Below are positions 16,808 through 25,410 of a stretch of 53,276 bases of DNA, in pieces. The stretch is from Streptomyces acidicola. Lineage in GTDB: Bacteria; Actinomycetota; Actinomycetes; Streptomycetales; Streptomycetaceae. A program made the position numbers and the translations under genes. The first letter of the stretch is position 1; each line of letters starts with the position of its first letter. The DNA lies in NCBI RefSeq assembly GCF_009377235.1, contig NZ_VMNX01000034.1:1-53276 (forward strand), written 5' to 3'. The notes under the pieces were generated by a model that was not told where the DNA came from, did not search any database, and saw nothing but the letters and a program-made list of their open reading frames with translations.

Positions 16808-17999
16808 TCATCGAACAGTGTGGGGGTTCTGGAGGCAGTGGTAGAGCTGGCCGATCATGCGGTTGAAGAGGTTGCGCTGTGCGGCGGCATGCCAGTCTCC
16901 GTGGTCGTCGCGCCGCCTGCGGTAGTGGGCCTTGGCGCTGGGTGAGGCAGTGATCGCGGAAAAGGCCCACAGGTAACCGGCGTGGTTGAGTCGGTCGTTC
17001 TTCACCTACCGGCGGGTGATGGACGACTTCTTGCCGGAGGCGCGGGTGATGGGTGAGGAGCCGGCGTACGCCTTCAGACCGCGGGCGTCGGCGAACCTCT
17101 GCCGGTCGTCTCCGATCTCGGCCAGCACCCGGGCGCCGAGCTGGACGCCGAGACCAGGGGAGCTGAGGATCACGTCAGGGTCGGGGTGCTGAGGGAAAGC
17201 CTCCTCGACCGCCTCGGCGAGGCCGTCGGCTGCGGTGCAGGCAGCCTCCAGTTGGACCAGCAAGGCCAGCATCTGCTTGCCGAGCGCGTCCTCGACGGGC
17301 GGAGGCTGGTGGGCCCACTCGGCGCGGAAGACCTCGCGGAGCCGTTCGGCTTCGGCTTCGATGCCTCGCTTGCGGCCGGCGCGTTTGAGTGCGGCCTGGA
17401 TCTGCGTGCGGGTCAGCCGGGCGGCCCTGGTGGGGGTGGGGGCGGTCTTGAGAAGTTCGCGGGCCTCGGGCCGGCACAGGCCGTTGTTCCACTTGGCGAA
17501 GGCGTCCAGAGCGGCCGGGTAGTACTCACGGAGCAAGGACCGGAGCTGGTTGGCGCACTGTTGCTTTGTTCCACGTCGCGTCCTGCTGGGCGCGGGCGAG
17601 GACGGCGAGGGCCTGGGCCAGGTCGCTGTCCTGGGGCAGGGGGCGGTGGGTGTGCATGTCGGTGCGGAGGATGTTCGCCGGCACGAGGGCGTCGCCGGGG
17701 TCCGACTTCTTACGGGAGACGTTGTGGCGGTCGCGGTAGCGGGCGGCAGCCATCGGGTTGATCGCGAAGAGCTGCAGCTTGCCGGTCCGCAGCACCGCCA
17801 CCAGCAGGCCCCGGGAGGTCTCGAGCGCAACCGGAATTGGGTTGTCCTCGGTGTCTCCGTATTCGGCGAGCGGGTCCAGCAGTATCCGGTAGCCGGCCGC
17901 GTCATCGGCGATGTGCCGCTTGGCCAGCAGCTGGCCGGAGTCGTCGACGAGGGCGACGTCGTGAGTTCGTTCGGCCCAGTCGATTCCGCAGTAGATCAA
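16808..17999 (-). pseudogene. IS110-family transposase, broken by a frameshift and a nonsense codon
   Basis: The N-terminal part (17999 to about 17565) has the DEDD-type features YCGIDWAERTHD, ALETSRG and KKSDPGDA. A frameshift near 17564 moves the reading frame to one beginning QQCANQLRSLLREYYPAALD. The transposase_20 domain follows (SSPGLGVQLGARVLAEIGDD, AYAGSSPITRASGKKS). A TAG at 17006-17008 interrupts TRR-VKNDRL; the same frame then continues to 16808 with AAQRNLFNRMIGQLYHCLQ. Two lesions make it non-functional. Confidence 0.85.
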
Positions 18000-18285
18000 G
18001 GTGCTCCTCCCTTGAGCATTGACTGTTTGCGCTGGTCACGAGCGCATGCGGGCCACGCAGCGACCTAATTCAAGGACTCGGCCCCATGGCCGGTCCGCCA
18101 CCTCAGCAGCCGTTCGTGGCGCCGGCTCACCCCACGGGCCACCGTTAACAAGGAATTAGGTTCGCCGGGTTGGCGGACGAGCAGCGGGCCTTGGCGGGCA
18201 CGGGGAGACTGGCGATGAGTGACAACTACCTGACGGTGATTGACCCTGGTTGAGCCCACTGGTGTCGGCTCGCGATACTCCTCGA

Positions 18286-18663
18286 ATGACCAACAGTGCA
18301 CAGTCCGAAGCCGCTGAACAGGGTTGGGACGAGCCCTGGTACCGCGTTCGTACGGACCGTTTCGTGGTCTCCTTCCTGCCCGGCGCAAGTGAGGATCTGG
18401 ATGCCGTGTGCAACGTCGATGTCGAGGTCCGGTTGATGGAGGACGGCTCACGCTGGAGCGCGACCGTGTTCACCGTCGCGGAGATCGAGCCCTTGATGGA
18501 GAAGGGGGCTCAGACCAGCGAGGACCTGGAGGGCCGCTACTTCTGGTGTTCCGACGGTCTGATTGTTCGGGGTCCTGGCATCGACGTCGTGACCGAGGTG
18601 ATCGCCGGTCTGCTCAACTCCGGCGAGTTCGACCAGGTACTTCAGCGACTCGACGACGAGTGA
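18286..18663 (+). CDS. Hypothetical acidic protein
   Basis: 125 aa from ATG 18286. An in-frame upstream extension to 18250 has no SD, and neither does this start. It is acidic and soluble, without signal or membrane segments. The core alternates strands and helices (WYRVRTDRFVVSFLPGASED, SRWSATVFTVAEIEPLM). I do not recognise the family. It converges on the SnoaL-like gene. Confidence 0.6.
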   Translation: MTNSAQSEAAEQGWDEPWYRVRTDRFVVSFLPGASEDLDAVCNVDVEVRLMEDGSRWSATVFTVAEIEPLMEKGAQTSEDLEGRYFWCSDGLIVRGPGIDVVTEVIAGLLNSGEFDQVLQRLDDE

Positions 18664-18692
18664 CCGTCTCAGCCGCATTCTGAAACGATCAG

Positions 18693-19061
18693 TTACGACG
18701 GCTGATGGATCTCGGTGACGATGGTGTAGAGCTCGATGATGACGCCGTCCTTGGTGCGAGCGATGTCCATGCCGGCTACCGCCAACTGGTCGGCAGGCCC
18801 GTACTCCCAGCCGAGGTGTCCGATGTCGTCGAGTTCCGAAGCGAGGCCTACGGGGCGGAAGACCCAGCCAGGGTTCTCGGCGCGCAACTCTTCCGCGCGG
18901 CGTTCGAGGTCCTTGCGCCCGCGAGTGATCCGGTCCGGTTCGTGCCACACCACGTCTTCGGCGTAGTTCTCGGTGATGACCGCGACCCGATGGGCCGGGT
19001 CGGGTTCGTTGAAGACCTCGAGAAGGTTGACTCGCATGAGGTCGGCGGGAGATCTAGTCAT
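18693..19061 (-). CDS. SnoaL-like/NTF2-fold protein
   Basis: 122 aa from ATG 19061. The cone-shaped NTF2 fold is suggested by the N-terminal helix, then YAEDVVWHEPDRITRGRKDL (the fold's typical xDVVWxxP strand and G-loop), and a C-terminal VIIELYTIVTEIHQP strand. Members are small enzymes (cyclases, isomerases) or binding domains. The conserved cavity residues are not enough to name a reaction. It is monocistronic; upstream lies a region with a perfect 19-bp inverted repeat. Confidence 0.75.
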   Translation of the reverse strand: MTRSPADLMRVNLLEVFNEPDPAHRVAVITENYAEDVVWHEPDRITRGRKDLERRAEELRAENPGWVFRPVGLASELDDIGHLGWEYGPADQLAVAGMDIARTKDGVIIELYTIVTEIHQPS

Positions 19062-19271
19062 GGAGAGCCCTTCATGCGAGGTGGTCACCGTAGTTCAACT
19101 CTTGACGTTCTAGTCCGGCGCGCACCGGCACCAGTCGAGCTCACTGCGGCCGCCGAGTTCAACAGGGACTGCACAACGACTCGCAGTACCAAAAGAAACG
19201 ACGTCCTAGTCCCTGCCGGCCCGTGTGCAGAAGCTCGACCCCCGTGGCCGCAGCCTGTGGTAGGGGCATGA

Positions 19272-19341
19272 AACTGGCGACCTCGCGTATTCGGCAGAAG
19301 CTGACGAATGCGCGACTCCCACATACGCGAGGTCGCCAGTT
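19272..19341. repeat. 19-bp perfect inverted repeat with 32-nt loop
   Basis: AACTGGCGACCTCGCGTAT (19272-19290) and its exact reverse complement (19323-19341) flank a 32-nt centre. The surrounding 300 bp between two gene starts/ends (19062-19368) holds no gene. It lies 30 bp downstream of the stop of the leftward envelope operon, so it could be its terminator, but there is no U-run. A small MITE-like element is equally possible. Confidence 0.6.
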
Positions 19342-19368
19342 CGATACCCCAGGCAGGCACAGGTGTAG

Positions 19369-19752
19369 TCAGCCCCAGTCGCCGTTGATCCACGCGAGCA
19401 GGCGGGCGCGCTTCTTGTAGGAGCAAGGAGCGTAGACAGCGCCGGACGTGACGTACGTTTCGGACCCGCCCTGCAGGTCGTACCCGTAGTCGCTGGGTCC
19501 GTATTCGCCGTCGCGGTAGCCGTCCATGTCGTCGGCCCAGTCGAGGAGACCGAAGTCGAGGTTGAGGTTCTCGAGGTACCGGTTGGGGTCGGCCGGTTCT
19601 ACCGGTGTGGGACGACCGTCCGCCCCGGCGGTGAGCCGGTCTTCGAGGCAGCCGTCGGAGCGCACGGGCTGGCCCAGCCACCACCCGGCCAGGAACACGG
19701 CGTACAGAGTGGTGGCGGCGCCGAGGCGGCGCAGGGTTATCCAGGCAGGCAT
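19369..19752 (-). CDS. Small membrane-anchored protein, paralogue of the preceding gene
   Basis: 127 aa from ATG 19752, chosen because the N-terminus then aligns with the paralogue upstream; GTG 19800 is possible. One membrane segment lies at about 9-26 (LGAATTLYAVFLAGWWLGQP). The outer part contains two Cys, is rich in Asp, Tyr and Gly, and ends RARLLAWINGDWG. It is the third gene of a leftward operon. The paired Cys suggest a disulfide in an extracytoplasmic domain. Function unknown. Confidence 0.65.
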   Translation of the reverse strand: MPAWITLRRLGAATTLYAVFLAGWWLGQPVRSDGCLEDRLTAGADGRPTPVEPADPNRYLENLNLDFGLLDWADDMDGYRDGEYGPSDYGYDLQGGSETYVTSGAVYAPCSYKKRARLLAWINGDWG

Positions 19753-19814
19753 CCGGGGAGTGTCGCACGGTACGAGGCCGGCGCCCGCGTCGGCGGACAC
19801 GCCACACCACCTCT

Positions 19815-20192
19815 CTACCGCCAGTGGCCCTCGAGCCACGCTCGAATGCGGGGGCGCTCGCTCGTGTCGTTGGTGCAGACGACGGCGTAGGAGTCGAACG
19901 TCAGGGACAGCCTGGCGGTGGCGCCCCCACGCGGGTCGTGGGCCGGGTCCGGCGTCGGGTCGAGCGGGAGGGGGGACTTCGAGTCGTACCGTGACGGGTA
20001 CGCCGTCGGCATCGGAGTGGGTATGGGGGTTGATTCGATTTCGTACTCCTCGGCGATCCGGTCGAGGGCGGCCTGGTCGACGTGGCATTCGGGGGAGACG
20101 GGCTGACCCAGGTACCAGCCTGCAACGAACACGCCGTAGAACGCGGCGGCGGCGCCGAGGCGGCGCGGGGTGACCCAGCGGGGGGTGTTCAC
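19815..20192 (-). CDS. Small membrane-anchored protein, paralogue
   Basis: 125 aa from GTG 20192, which overlaps the upstream stop (GTGA). The N-terminal WVTPRRLGAAAAFYGVFVAG and WYLGQPV closely match the next gene's ITLRRLGAATTLYAVFLAGW and WLGQPV, and the C-terminus (RPRIRAWLEGHWR) also corresponds. It has a Pro/Thr-rich linker and two Cys. This is a tandem duplication of a one-helix envelope protein. Function unknown. Confidence 0.7.
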   Translation of the reverse strand: MNTPRWVTPRRLGAAAAFYGVFVAGWYLGQPVSPECHVDQAALDRIAEEYEIESTPIPTPMPTAYPSRYDSKSPLPLDPTPDPAHDPRGGATARLSLTFDSYAVVCTNDTSERPRIRAWLEGHWR

Positions 20193-20566
20193 CGGCGGCC
20201 CCGTTCCAGAACACGGGCGGCGTCCCGTAGCGCCTGGACAGCGGCTGTGGCGTCCTTGGCCCGGCTGTCACGGATGAACTGGCAGGCGGTCGAGAGCGAC
20301 TCCTCCCGCATGGCGGCCTCATTCCCCATGGTCGCGGAGCGGCCGGTGCACACGCCGGGCAACGGTTCCCCGGTCATGGACTGGTTCCCGGTGCCGTGGC
20401 GGGGGCCGACCGAGTGCTCGACGACGATGTTGCCCGGGTCCGCGCTGCCGCTCTGGTCGGCGGCGAGGGTGAACCCGGCGCCGAACGCGGCGGCGGTGCA
20501 GGCCGCCCCGATTCCGAGGGTGGCGCGGAGGCTAACCCGGCGTATGTCGGGCGATGTTGTGCTCAT
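20189..20566 (-). CDS. Secreted or membrane-anchored hypothetical protein, first gene of the envelope operon
   Basis: 125 aa from ATG 20566. A Tat/Sec-like N-terminus (RRVSLRATLGIGAACTAAAF, then GAGFTLAAD) suggests export or an anchor. The mature part has a CTGR and a CQF Cys pair and a helical C-terminus (DATAAVQALRDAARVLERGR). It is followed by two coupled paralogues. The family is not recognised. Confidence 0.65.
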   Translation of the reverse strand: MSTTSPDIRRVSLRATLGIGAACTAAAFGAGFTLAADQSGSADPGNIVVEHSVGPRHGTGNQSMTGEPLPGVCTGRSATMGNEAAMREESLSTACQFIRDSRAKDATAAVQALRDAARVLERGRR

Positions 20567-21220
20567 GCAGAAGGACCCTACCCGCAGGTGTAGACCTATC
20601 TGCCGGTATGCGTGTCCCCCGGCATGCGGCCGACGCGGATGTCGCGGGGAACAGGCCGCGCGGGGCTGAACGGCAGGGGGGCCGAGGAGTATCCGAGCAC
20701 GGATCACCGCAACGGCGTTCAGTTTCCTGAACGCTTCGGGCGCACTGGCCAGTGGTGGCCTTGGCGGATGTGCGACATCCCGCGAGTTTCCCTGAGCAGG
20801 GTCGGGGACTGGCGCGGTGGCCCGTGAGGGCTCCGTTTCCAGCTACCGCGCGTCAAACCGTGCATGCGCTTCTCGCGCACACGGCTTACCGACATCGGGG
20901 GCATGGGTTGTCCGGCCCGGCGGCCGGGGGAGAGCCATCGGGCATTGGGGTTGGTCGCGGTCTTGGTGTTCGGGCGCTGGCCCAGGTAGTCCAGCAGCAT
21001 TCCGGCGAACGGGACGGGAACGGGCGACGGTGGGTTGCCAAGCCGGCAGCTCCGGTGCGCACGCTCGCCCGACGCAGCACAACATGCGTCCAGTTCGCAT
21101 TCGATGCGATTCGCGCCGGTTCCCAGATAGGCGCCAAAGGGGCAACGAGTTGATCTTGAAGCCGTGAAGGGCGGGGGCCGTCACCCATTTCGCTCAGTGT
21201 CCCGCGGTTCAAGCGGCTGA
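20567..21220. other. Gene-free region with a recombinase remnant
   Basis: Only the fragment at 20889-21045 is interpretable. The remaining frames (to about 21220) show no family features. Confidence 0.4.
20889..21045 (-). pseudogene. Fragment of a degenerate tyrosine-recombinase-like protein
   Basis: On the minus strand RLGNPPSPVPVPFAGMLLDY, then LGQRPNTKTATNPNARWLSP and GRRAGQPM match the segment before the active-site helix of the 7320-8786 protein (LLGDPPTPVPEPLAGLL ... DWLFPGRRAGQPM). Both sides are lost. A second, older copy of the same recombinase class therefore once lay here. Confidence 0.55.
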
Positions 21221-22450
21221 TCACGGAACATGAGTTGCATCTGTTCTTCTCGCGGACTCGCGACGAGCTGGAGTGGGCGGCCGAGGCGACGGACGGCGGC
21301 GGGACAGCAGGCATCCAGTCAGCGCGGCGGCGAGGCCGGCCAGCCCGGCGGCCGCGAAGCCGCCCGCTGGCACGGAGGCGTCGATCGTCACCCCGACGAT
21401 CGGGGATCCGAGCGCGAAACCCGCGCTCTGCGCTGAGGATTGCAGACCTGTAGCCTCACCCCGCACGCCGGCCGGCGCCAGTCGGCTCACCGCGTCAGTC
21501 ACCGCGGAAAGGGTCGGCGCGGTGAAAAGCCCGGTGCCGACAACGGCCACGCACAACCAGGGCCAGTCGTCGGCAAGCCCTGCGGGAATCGTCACGAGCC
21601 CGAGCAAGCCGAGCAGCAGCCACGCGGGCAGTGGCCGGGGCAGCGCGCCGTAGATCAGCCCGCCGGCGACGGAGGTCAGGCCGAACACGGCTAAGACCAC
21701 GGCGGCCCAGGACACCTGACCTGCTTCTTCGAGCGTGGCGACGATGGCGAGGTCGACGCCGCTGAGCAGCGTCGTGGTACCGAACGCCATCGTCAGTACG
21801 GCGATCATGCCGACGCCCAGCCACTCCCGTCGCGGGGGCCGTCCGACCGCGCCGGCACCCGCCTCGTCCTCGGCACGCAGCGGCGGGTTGAGCAAGGCGA
21901 TCGCGGTTCCGCCGGCGACGATCGCGGCGCCGAGCCCCCACGCCACCACACCGGGGGACACCTTCGCGGCGCAGAGGATCACGACCGCCGGGCCCACCAT
22001 GTACGACAGCTCGCCCTGCACCGACTCCAGCGCGAACGCGGCCCGGCGCTGTTCCGCCGTCGTCATCGCGGCGATCGCCTGCCTGGTCACCGGCTGGGCC
22101 GGCACCATCAGCAGACCCGCCGCAAAAGCGGCACCCAGTAGGGCCCTGTACGGCAGGACCGGCACGCTCAGCCAGAACACGGCCTGCACTACGACAGTCA
22201 CCAGCAGCACCGTACGCAGGCCCCGCCGATCGATCATGCGGCCAAGCAGCGGCCCGCCCAGCGCCAGCCCGGCGGTCAGAGCCGCCGCGACACTTCCGGC
22301 TGCCACGTAGCTCATATTGAGGCGCAGCACGACATGCATCGTCAGGGCCATCACGACAGCCGTGATCGTGGTACGGGCGAGAAAGGAAACACCCAACAGC
22401 GATGCCATCCCTGGCACGGCGAGTATCTGTCGGTATCCGGTCACTCGCAT
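21221..22450 (-). CDS. MFS transporter, drug:H+ antiporter type
   Basis: 409 aa from ATG 22450, with GGAGG about 10 nt upstream; ATG 22489 lacks an SD. About twelve membrane helices are visible. GGPLLGRMIDRRGLRTVLLV is the MFS A-motif between helices 2 and 3. A charged central loop (about 190-215) separates the two halves, and the tail is basic. A divergent LysR gene starts 66 bp away and probably controls it. The substrate is unknown; amphiphilic drug or metabolite efflux is the usual role. Confidence 0.8.
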   Translation of the reverse strand: MRVTGYRQILAVPGMASLLGVSFLARTTITAVVMALTMHVVLRLNMSYVAAGSVAAALTAGLALGGPLLGRMIDRRGLRTVLLVTVVVQAVFWLSVPVLPYRALLGAAFAAGLLMVPAQPVTRQAIAAMTTAEQRRAAFALESVQGELSYMVGPAVVILCAAKVSPGVVAWGLGAAIVAGGTAIALLNPPLRAEDEAGAGAVGRPPRREWLGVGMIAVLTMAFGTTTLLSGVDLAIVATLEEAGQVSWAAVVLAVFGLTSVAGGLIYGALPRPLPAWLLLGLLGLVTIPAGLADDWPWLCVAVVGTGLFTAPTLSAVTDAVSRLAPAGVRGEATGLQSSAQSAGFALGSPIVGVTIDASVPAGGFAAAGLAGLAAALTGCLLSRRRPSPRPPTPARRESARRTDATHVP

Positions 22451-22503
22451 GACGCTAGATCCTCCGTCATGCCATAGGTAGTGGTTCATTTGGTGGGGCT
22501 GAC

Positions 22504-22518
22504 ATAATGAATCGTTAT
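22504..22518. promoter_or_regulatory. Candidate LysR box between the MFS and LysR genes
   Basis: ATAATGAATCGTTAT is a near-palindrome with the T-N11-A form of LysR binding sites. It overlaps the LysR ATG at 22517 and lies 54 bp from the MFS start, as expected for autorepression and divergent control. Confidence 0.5.
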
Positions 22519-23359
22519 GGCCAGGGATCTTGAAACCGCATTGCTACGGTCCTTCGTCACCATCGTGCAGGCGGGCAGCATCAGCCGCGCCGCGACCACG
22601 CTTGGACATACCCAGCCCGCGCTCAGCCAGCAGGTACGCAAGCTCGAGAGGGCCATTGGCCGTCCGCTGCTTTACCGATCACCGTCCGGTGTTTCGCTGA
22701 CCAGGGCGGGCGAGGAGCTCCTGCCGTACGCCGAACGCATTCTCGCGCTCTCCGCACAGGCACTCACCGAAACCGGGCGCACGCTTACCGGCCGCTGCGG
22801 CGTCGGGTTGCTCGAAGACCTCGCCGCGTCCCAGCTTCCGCAGGCCCTCGCCGACCTTGCCCGGCTGCACCCCGGCGCAACCCTGGAGGTGCTCAGCATG
22901 TCCAACGCCGCGATGCGGGAGGCCTACGACGCGGGCCGCGTCCAACTGGTGCTCAACGAAGTGCCGGCTGTTCCTGGACCGCCGCGCTGGACGGTACGCC
23001 GACCGCTGGTCTGGGCAATCGGCCAGGGTGTGGACGTGGCTGCCGATCCGCTGCCGGTGGTGTTGTTCTCGAACACGTGCTCCTGGCGTACGTCGGTGCT
23101 GGAAACGCTGGAGCGTGCCGATCGGCCCTGGCGGGTGGCATTCGAAAGCAACAGCCTGGTCGGTGTGCTCGCCGCGGTACGAGCCGGACTCGGCGTCGCG
23201 GCGCTCCTGCCCACGAACCTCGAACCAGCCATGGCCTGCCACGACGCGGACGCCCTGCCCACCCTGCCGGACGTCGAGTTCGGCCTCGCACGGCACCGAC
23301 GGTCCGAAGGTGATCCGCTGATCGATGCCGTTGAGACCGCGCTACGACGCATGATCTGA
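22517..23359 (+). CDS. LysR-family transcriptional regulator
   Basis: 280 aa. The winged HTH spans residues 1-65 (SISRAATTLGHTQPALSQQV, RKLERAIGRPLLYRSPSGVS, LTRAGEELL), followed by the linker helix and a periplasmic-binding-like effector domain (FESNSLVGVLAAVRAGLGVA, ALLPTN). No SD precedes ATG 22517 and a palindromic box overlaps it. It is divergent from the MFS gene, so it is the likely activator or repressor of that pump. Confidence 0.9.
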   Translation: MARDLETALLRSFVTIVQAGSISRAATTLGHTQPALSQQVRKLERAIGRPLLYRSPSGVSLTRAGEELLPYAERILALSAQALTETGRTLTGRCGVGLLEDLAASQLPQALADLARLHPGATLEVLSMSNAAMREAYDAGRVQLVLNEVPAVPGPPRWTVRRPLVWAIGQGVDVAADPLPVVLFSNTCSWRTSVLETLERADRPWRVAFESNSLVGVLAAVRAGLGVAALLPTNLEPAMACHDADALPTLPDVEFGLARHRRSEGDPLIDAVETALRRMI

Positions 23360-24231
23360 GGTCGAGCCTGGCCAGTGTGCCGGTTTCCGTTCCACCCACA
23401 ACAGGAGCTGGTCAGGCGCCCATACGTCGGAGGGTGTCGTGGACGAAGTGGTTCTGTGGCGGGACCGTCTACCAGGGACTTCACCAAGTTGTCAGGCCAA
23501 CTGCCAAGCTGCACCGATTGATGATCTTTGGGGCCTTCGGGCGCCTCTCCGATAGGGCCCCGCTTCTGATCACGGGGAAGGGGAGAGATGCTCGCGCACC
23601 CATTCAGGACCGGGGTTGGTGTGCGGTCGGCCCGCCACGATGACCGTCGGCACGGTCTCGTTGCCATCGTTGGCTGCCCTCACCGCTGCGGCTCCAGCCG
23701 GGTCACGCCAGATGTCTACCCAATGCAACTGGCGGGCGCTACGGCCCAGCCGGAGGCGTAGTCGCAGGCAGTACTTGCAGCCCGGTCGCCAAGTTCATCC
23801 GTGCGAGCGGCACGAACATCAGCAGGAGTGCTGTAGCTGCGCCGGGGTTCCTGCTGAAGATCAGCCCAGTCGCAACGGCTGAGCCGACGAGCACAAGCAG
23901 CACAGGCAAGATCCAAGCGCGCGTCATGGTGACGCAGGCTATCGATGAGTCGAAAGTCGAACTAGATGTTGCGGTACATGACGTTGGTGACACAGACCAA
24001 CGTCGGTGAATCCGAGGTGCGTCGATGAGCATCGGCCGGGTAGCGTACGGGCCATGTCGAGTCCTGAGTCGGACAGGGTGGGGGCTTTCGGTCACGCCGT
24101 CAGCCCCCTGAACCCCTGAGTTCGTAGCCCTGTCGTCGCGCCGCATTCTGCGGTCGGACGTATGTGCCCCTTGGGCTGGCCGCGGTGACGAGATGACCTT
24201 CTCGTGCCTCTCCTCACCTCGGAGCCACTCG
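23360..24231. other. 870-bp region without an intact gene
   Basis: It contains the mycoredoxin pseudogene at 23570-23927. The stretch 23928-24231 should hold the promoter and leader of the efflux gene; an in-frame extension from ATG 24193 could be a short leader-type N-terminus. Nothing else is recognised. Confidence 0.4.
23570..23927 (-). pseudogene. Membrane-anchored mycoredoxin/glutaredoxin pseudogene
   Basis: From ATG 23927 the frame gives a transmembrane helix (MTRAWILPVLLVLVGSAVAT, then GLIFS). Shortly after it a different frame reads RPGCKYCLRLRLRLGRSARQ, LHWVDIWRDPAGAAAVRAAN and DGNETVPTVIVAGRPHTNPG to TGA 23570-23572. This is a glutaredoxin-like domain with CxxC. About 30 residues between the helix and CxxC, including the first strand, are deleted and the frame is shifted. 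The intact family reduces mycothiol mixed disulfides. Confidence 0.7.
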
Positions 24232-25410
24232 ATGCCTCTCCCGCTGTACCTGCTTGCCATGGCGGTCTTCGCCATGGGCACCTCGGAGTTCATGCTCGCC
24301 GGCCTCCTGCCGGACATCGCCTCAGACCTCGACGTCACCGTCGGGACAGCAGGCGTACTCACCTCGGCCTTCGCGATCGGCATGATCATTGGGGCCCCGC
24401 TCATGGCAGTACTTGCCCGCAACTGGCCTGGACGGTCGAGCCTGCTTGGGTTCGTCCTCGTGTTCTTGGCAGCCCACACCGCGGGCGCTGCCACTTCCAG
24501 CTTCCCGGTCCTGTTCGCGACCCGGGTAGTTGCCGCGCTGGCGAACGCCGGGTTCCTCGCTGTCGCTCTGACGACTGCCGCCACGCTGGTGCCCGCCGAC
24601 AAGAAGGGACGCGCGCTTGCCGTGCTGCTGTCAGGCACCACCGTGGCGACGATCGCCGGCGTCCCAGGCGGATCAGTGCTCGGCGCACTCCTCGGCTGGC
24701 GGGCCACGTTCTGGGCCGTCGCCGCTATTTGCCTGCCCGCAGCCATCGGCATCCTCACGGGAATCCCAGCGCGTCCGGTGAAGGCAGAGGAGGCCGACGG
24801 GCCGAGCTTGCGGGCGGAACTCGCACAGCTCAAAAAGCCGCGGTTGATCCTCGTCATGGTGCTCGGCGCGCTGGTGAACGCGGCGACCTTCGCAAGCTTC
24901 ACCTTCCTCGCCCCCGTCGTGACCGACACCGCCGGGCTGGGCGAGCTGTGGATCTCTGTCGCTCTGGTGCTCTTCGGTGTCGGTTCCTTCGCCGGTGTCA
25001 CCGTCGCCGGACGGCTGTCCGACCGGCGCCCCGGCCTGGTCCTCGCAGTCGGCGGTCCGCTGCTGCTCATCGGCTGGCCCGCCCTGGCCGTGCTGGCCGA
25101 CCAGCCGATCGCTCTGTTTGCCCTCGTGTTCGTCCAAGGCACACTGTCGTTCGCGCTGGGCAGCACGCTGATCACGCGGGTTCTCTATGAGGCCGCAGGA
25201 GCCCCCACCATGGCCGGCTCGTATGCGACCGCCGCGCTCAACATCGGCGCCGCCGCCGGCCCCCTCATCGCCGCGACCACCCTCAGCACCGCGGTCGGGA
25301 ACCTCGGGCCACTGTGGACGAGCGGGCTCTTGGTCGCTGTCGCGCTGCTCATCGCGTTCCCCCTCCGCACTGTGGTCGCGGCCGGCCGAAGCACCGAGGT
25401 GCTCCAGTGA
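24232..25410 (+). CDS. Chloramphenicol-type MFS efflux transporter (CmlR/Cmx family)
   Basis: 392 aa from ATG 24232, with GGAG 11 nt upstream. Twelve membrane helices are predicted. The N-terminus LPLYLLAMAVFAMGTSEFML, the segment ALANAGFLAVALTTAATLVP and LITRVLYEAAGAPTMAGSYA are strikingly like the chloramphenicol-resistance exporters of S. lividans and corynebacteria (CmlR/Cmx, about 390 aa). The likely role is efflux of phenicols or related compounds. The stop overlaps the GTG of a broken IS481 transposase. An in-frame ATG at 24193 could mark a leader involved in translational control. Confidence 0.85.
   Translation: MPLPLYLLAMAVFAMGTSEFMLAGLLPDIASDLDVTVGTAGVLTSAFAIGMIIGAPLMAVLARNWPGRSSLLGFVLVFLAAHTAGAATSSFPVLFATRVVAALANAGFLAVALTTAATLVPADKKGRALAVLLSGTTVATIAGVPGGSVLGALLGWRATFWAVAAICLPAAIGILTGIPARPVKAEEADGPSLRAELAQLKKPRLILVMVLGALVNAATFASFTFLAPVVTDTAGLGELWISVALVLFGVGSFAGVTVAGRLSDRRPGLVLAVGGPLLLIGWPALAVLADQPIALFALVFVQGTLSFALGSTLITRVLYEAAGAPTMAGSYATAALNIGAAAGPLIAATTLSTAVGNLGPLWTSGLLVAVALLIAFPLRTVVAAGRSTEVLQ

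Noticed and set aside
18063..18161. 9-bp inverted repeat ACCTAATTC/GAATTAGGT near the IS110 remnant as IS ends
   Set aside because: IS110 elements normally lack terminal inverted repeats, and both arms lie outside the same end of the transposase gene.
19262..19345. tRNA-like impression from GTTCGA-type sequence near the 19-bp inverted repeat
   Set aside because: No cloverleaf arms or acceptor stem can be formed; it is only a long hairpin.
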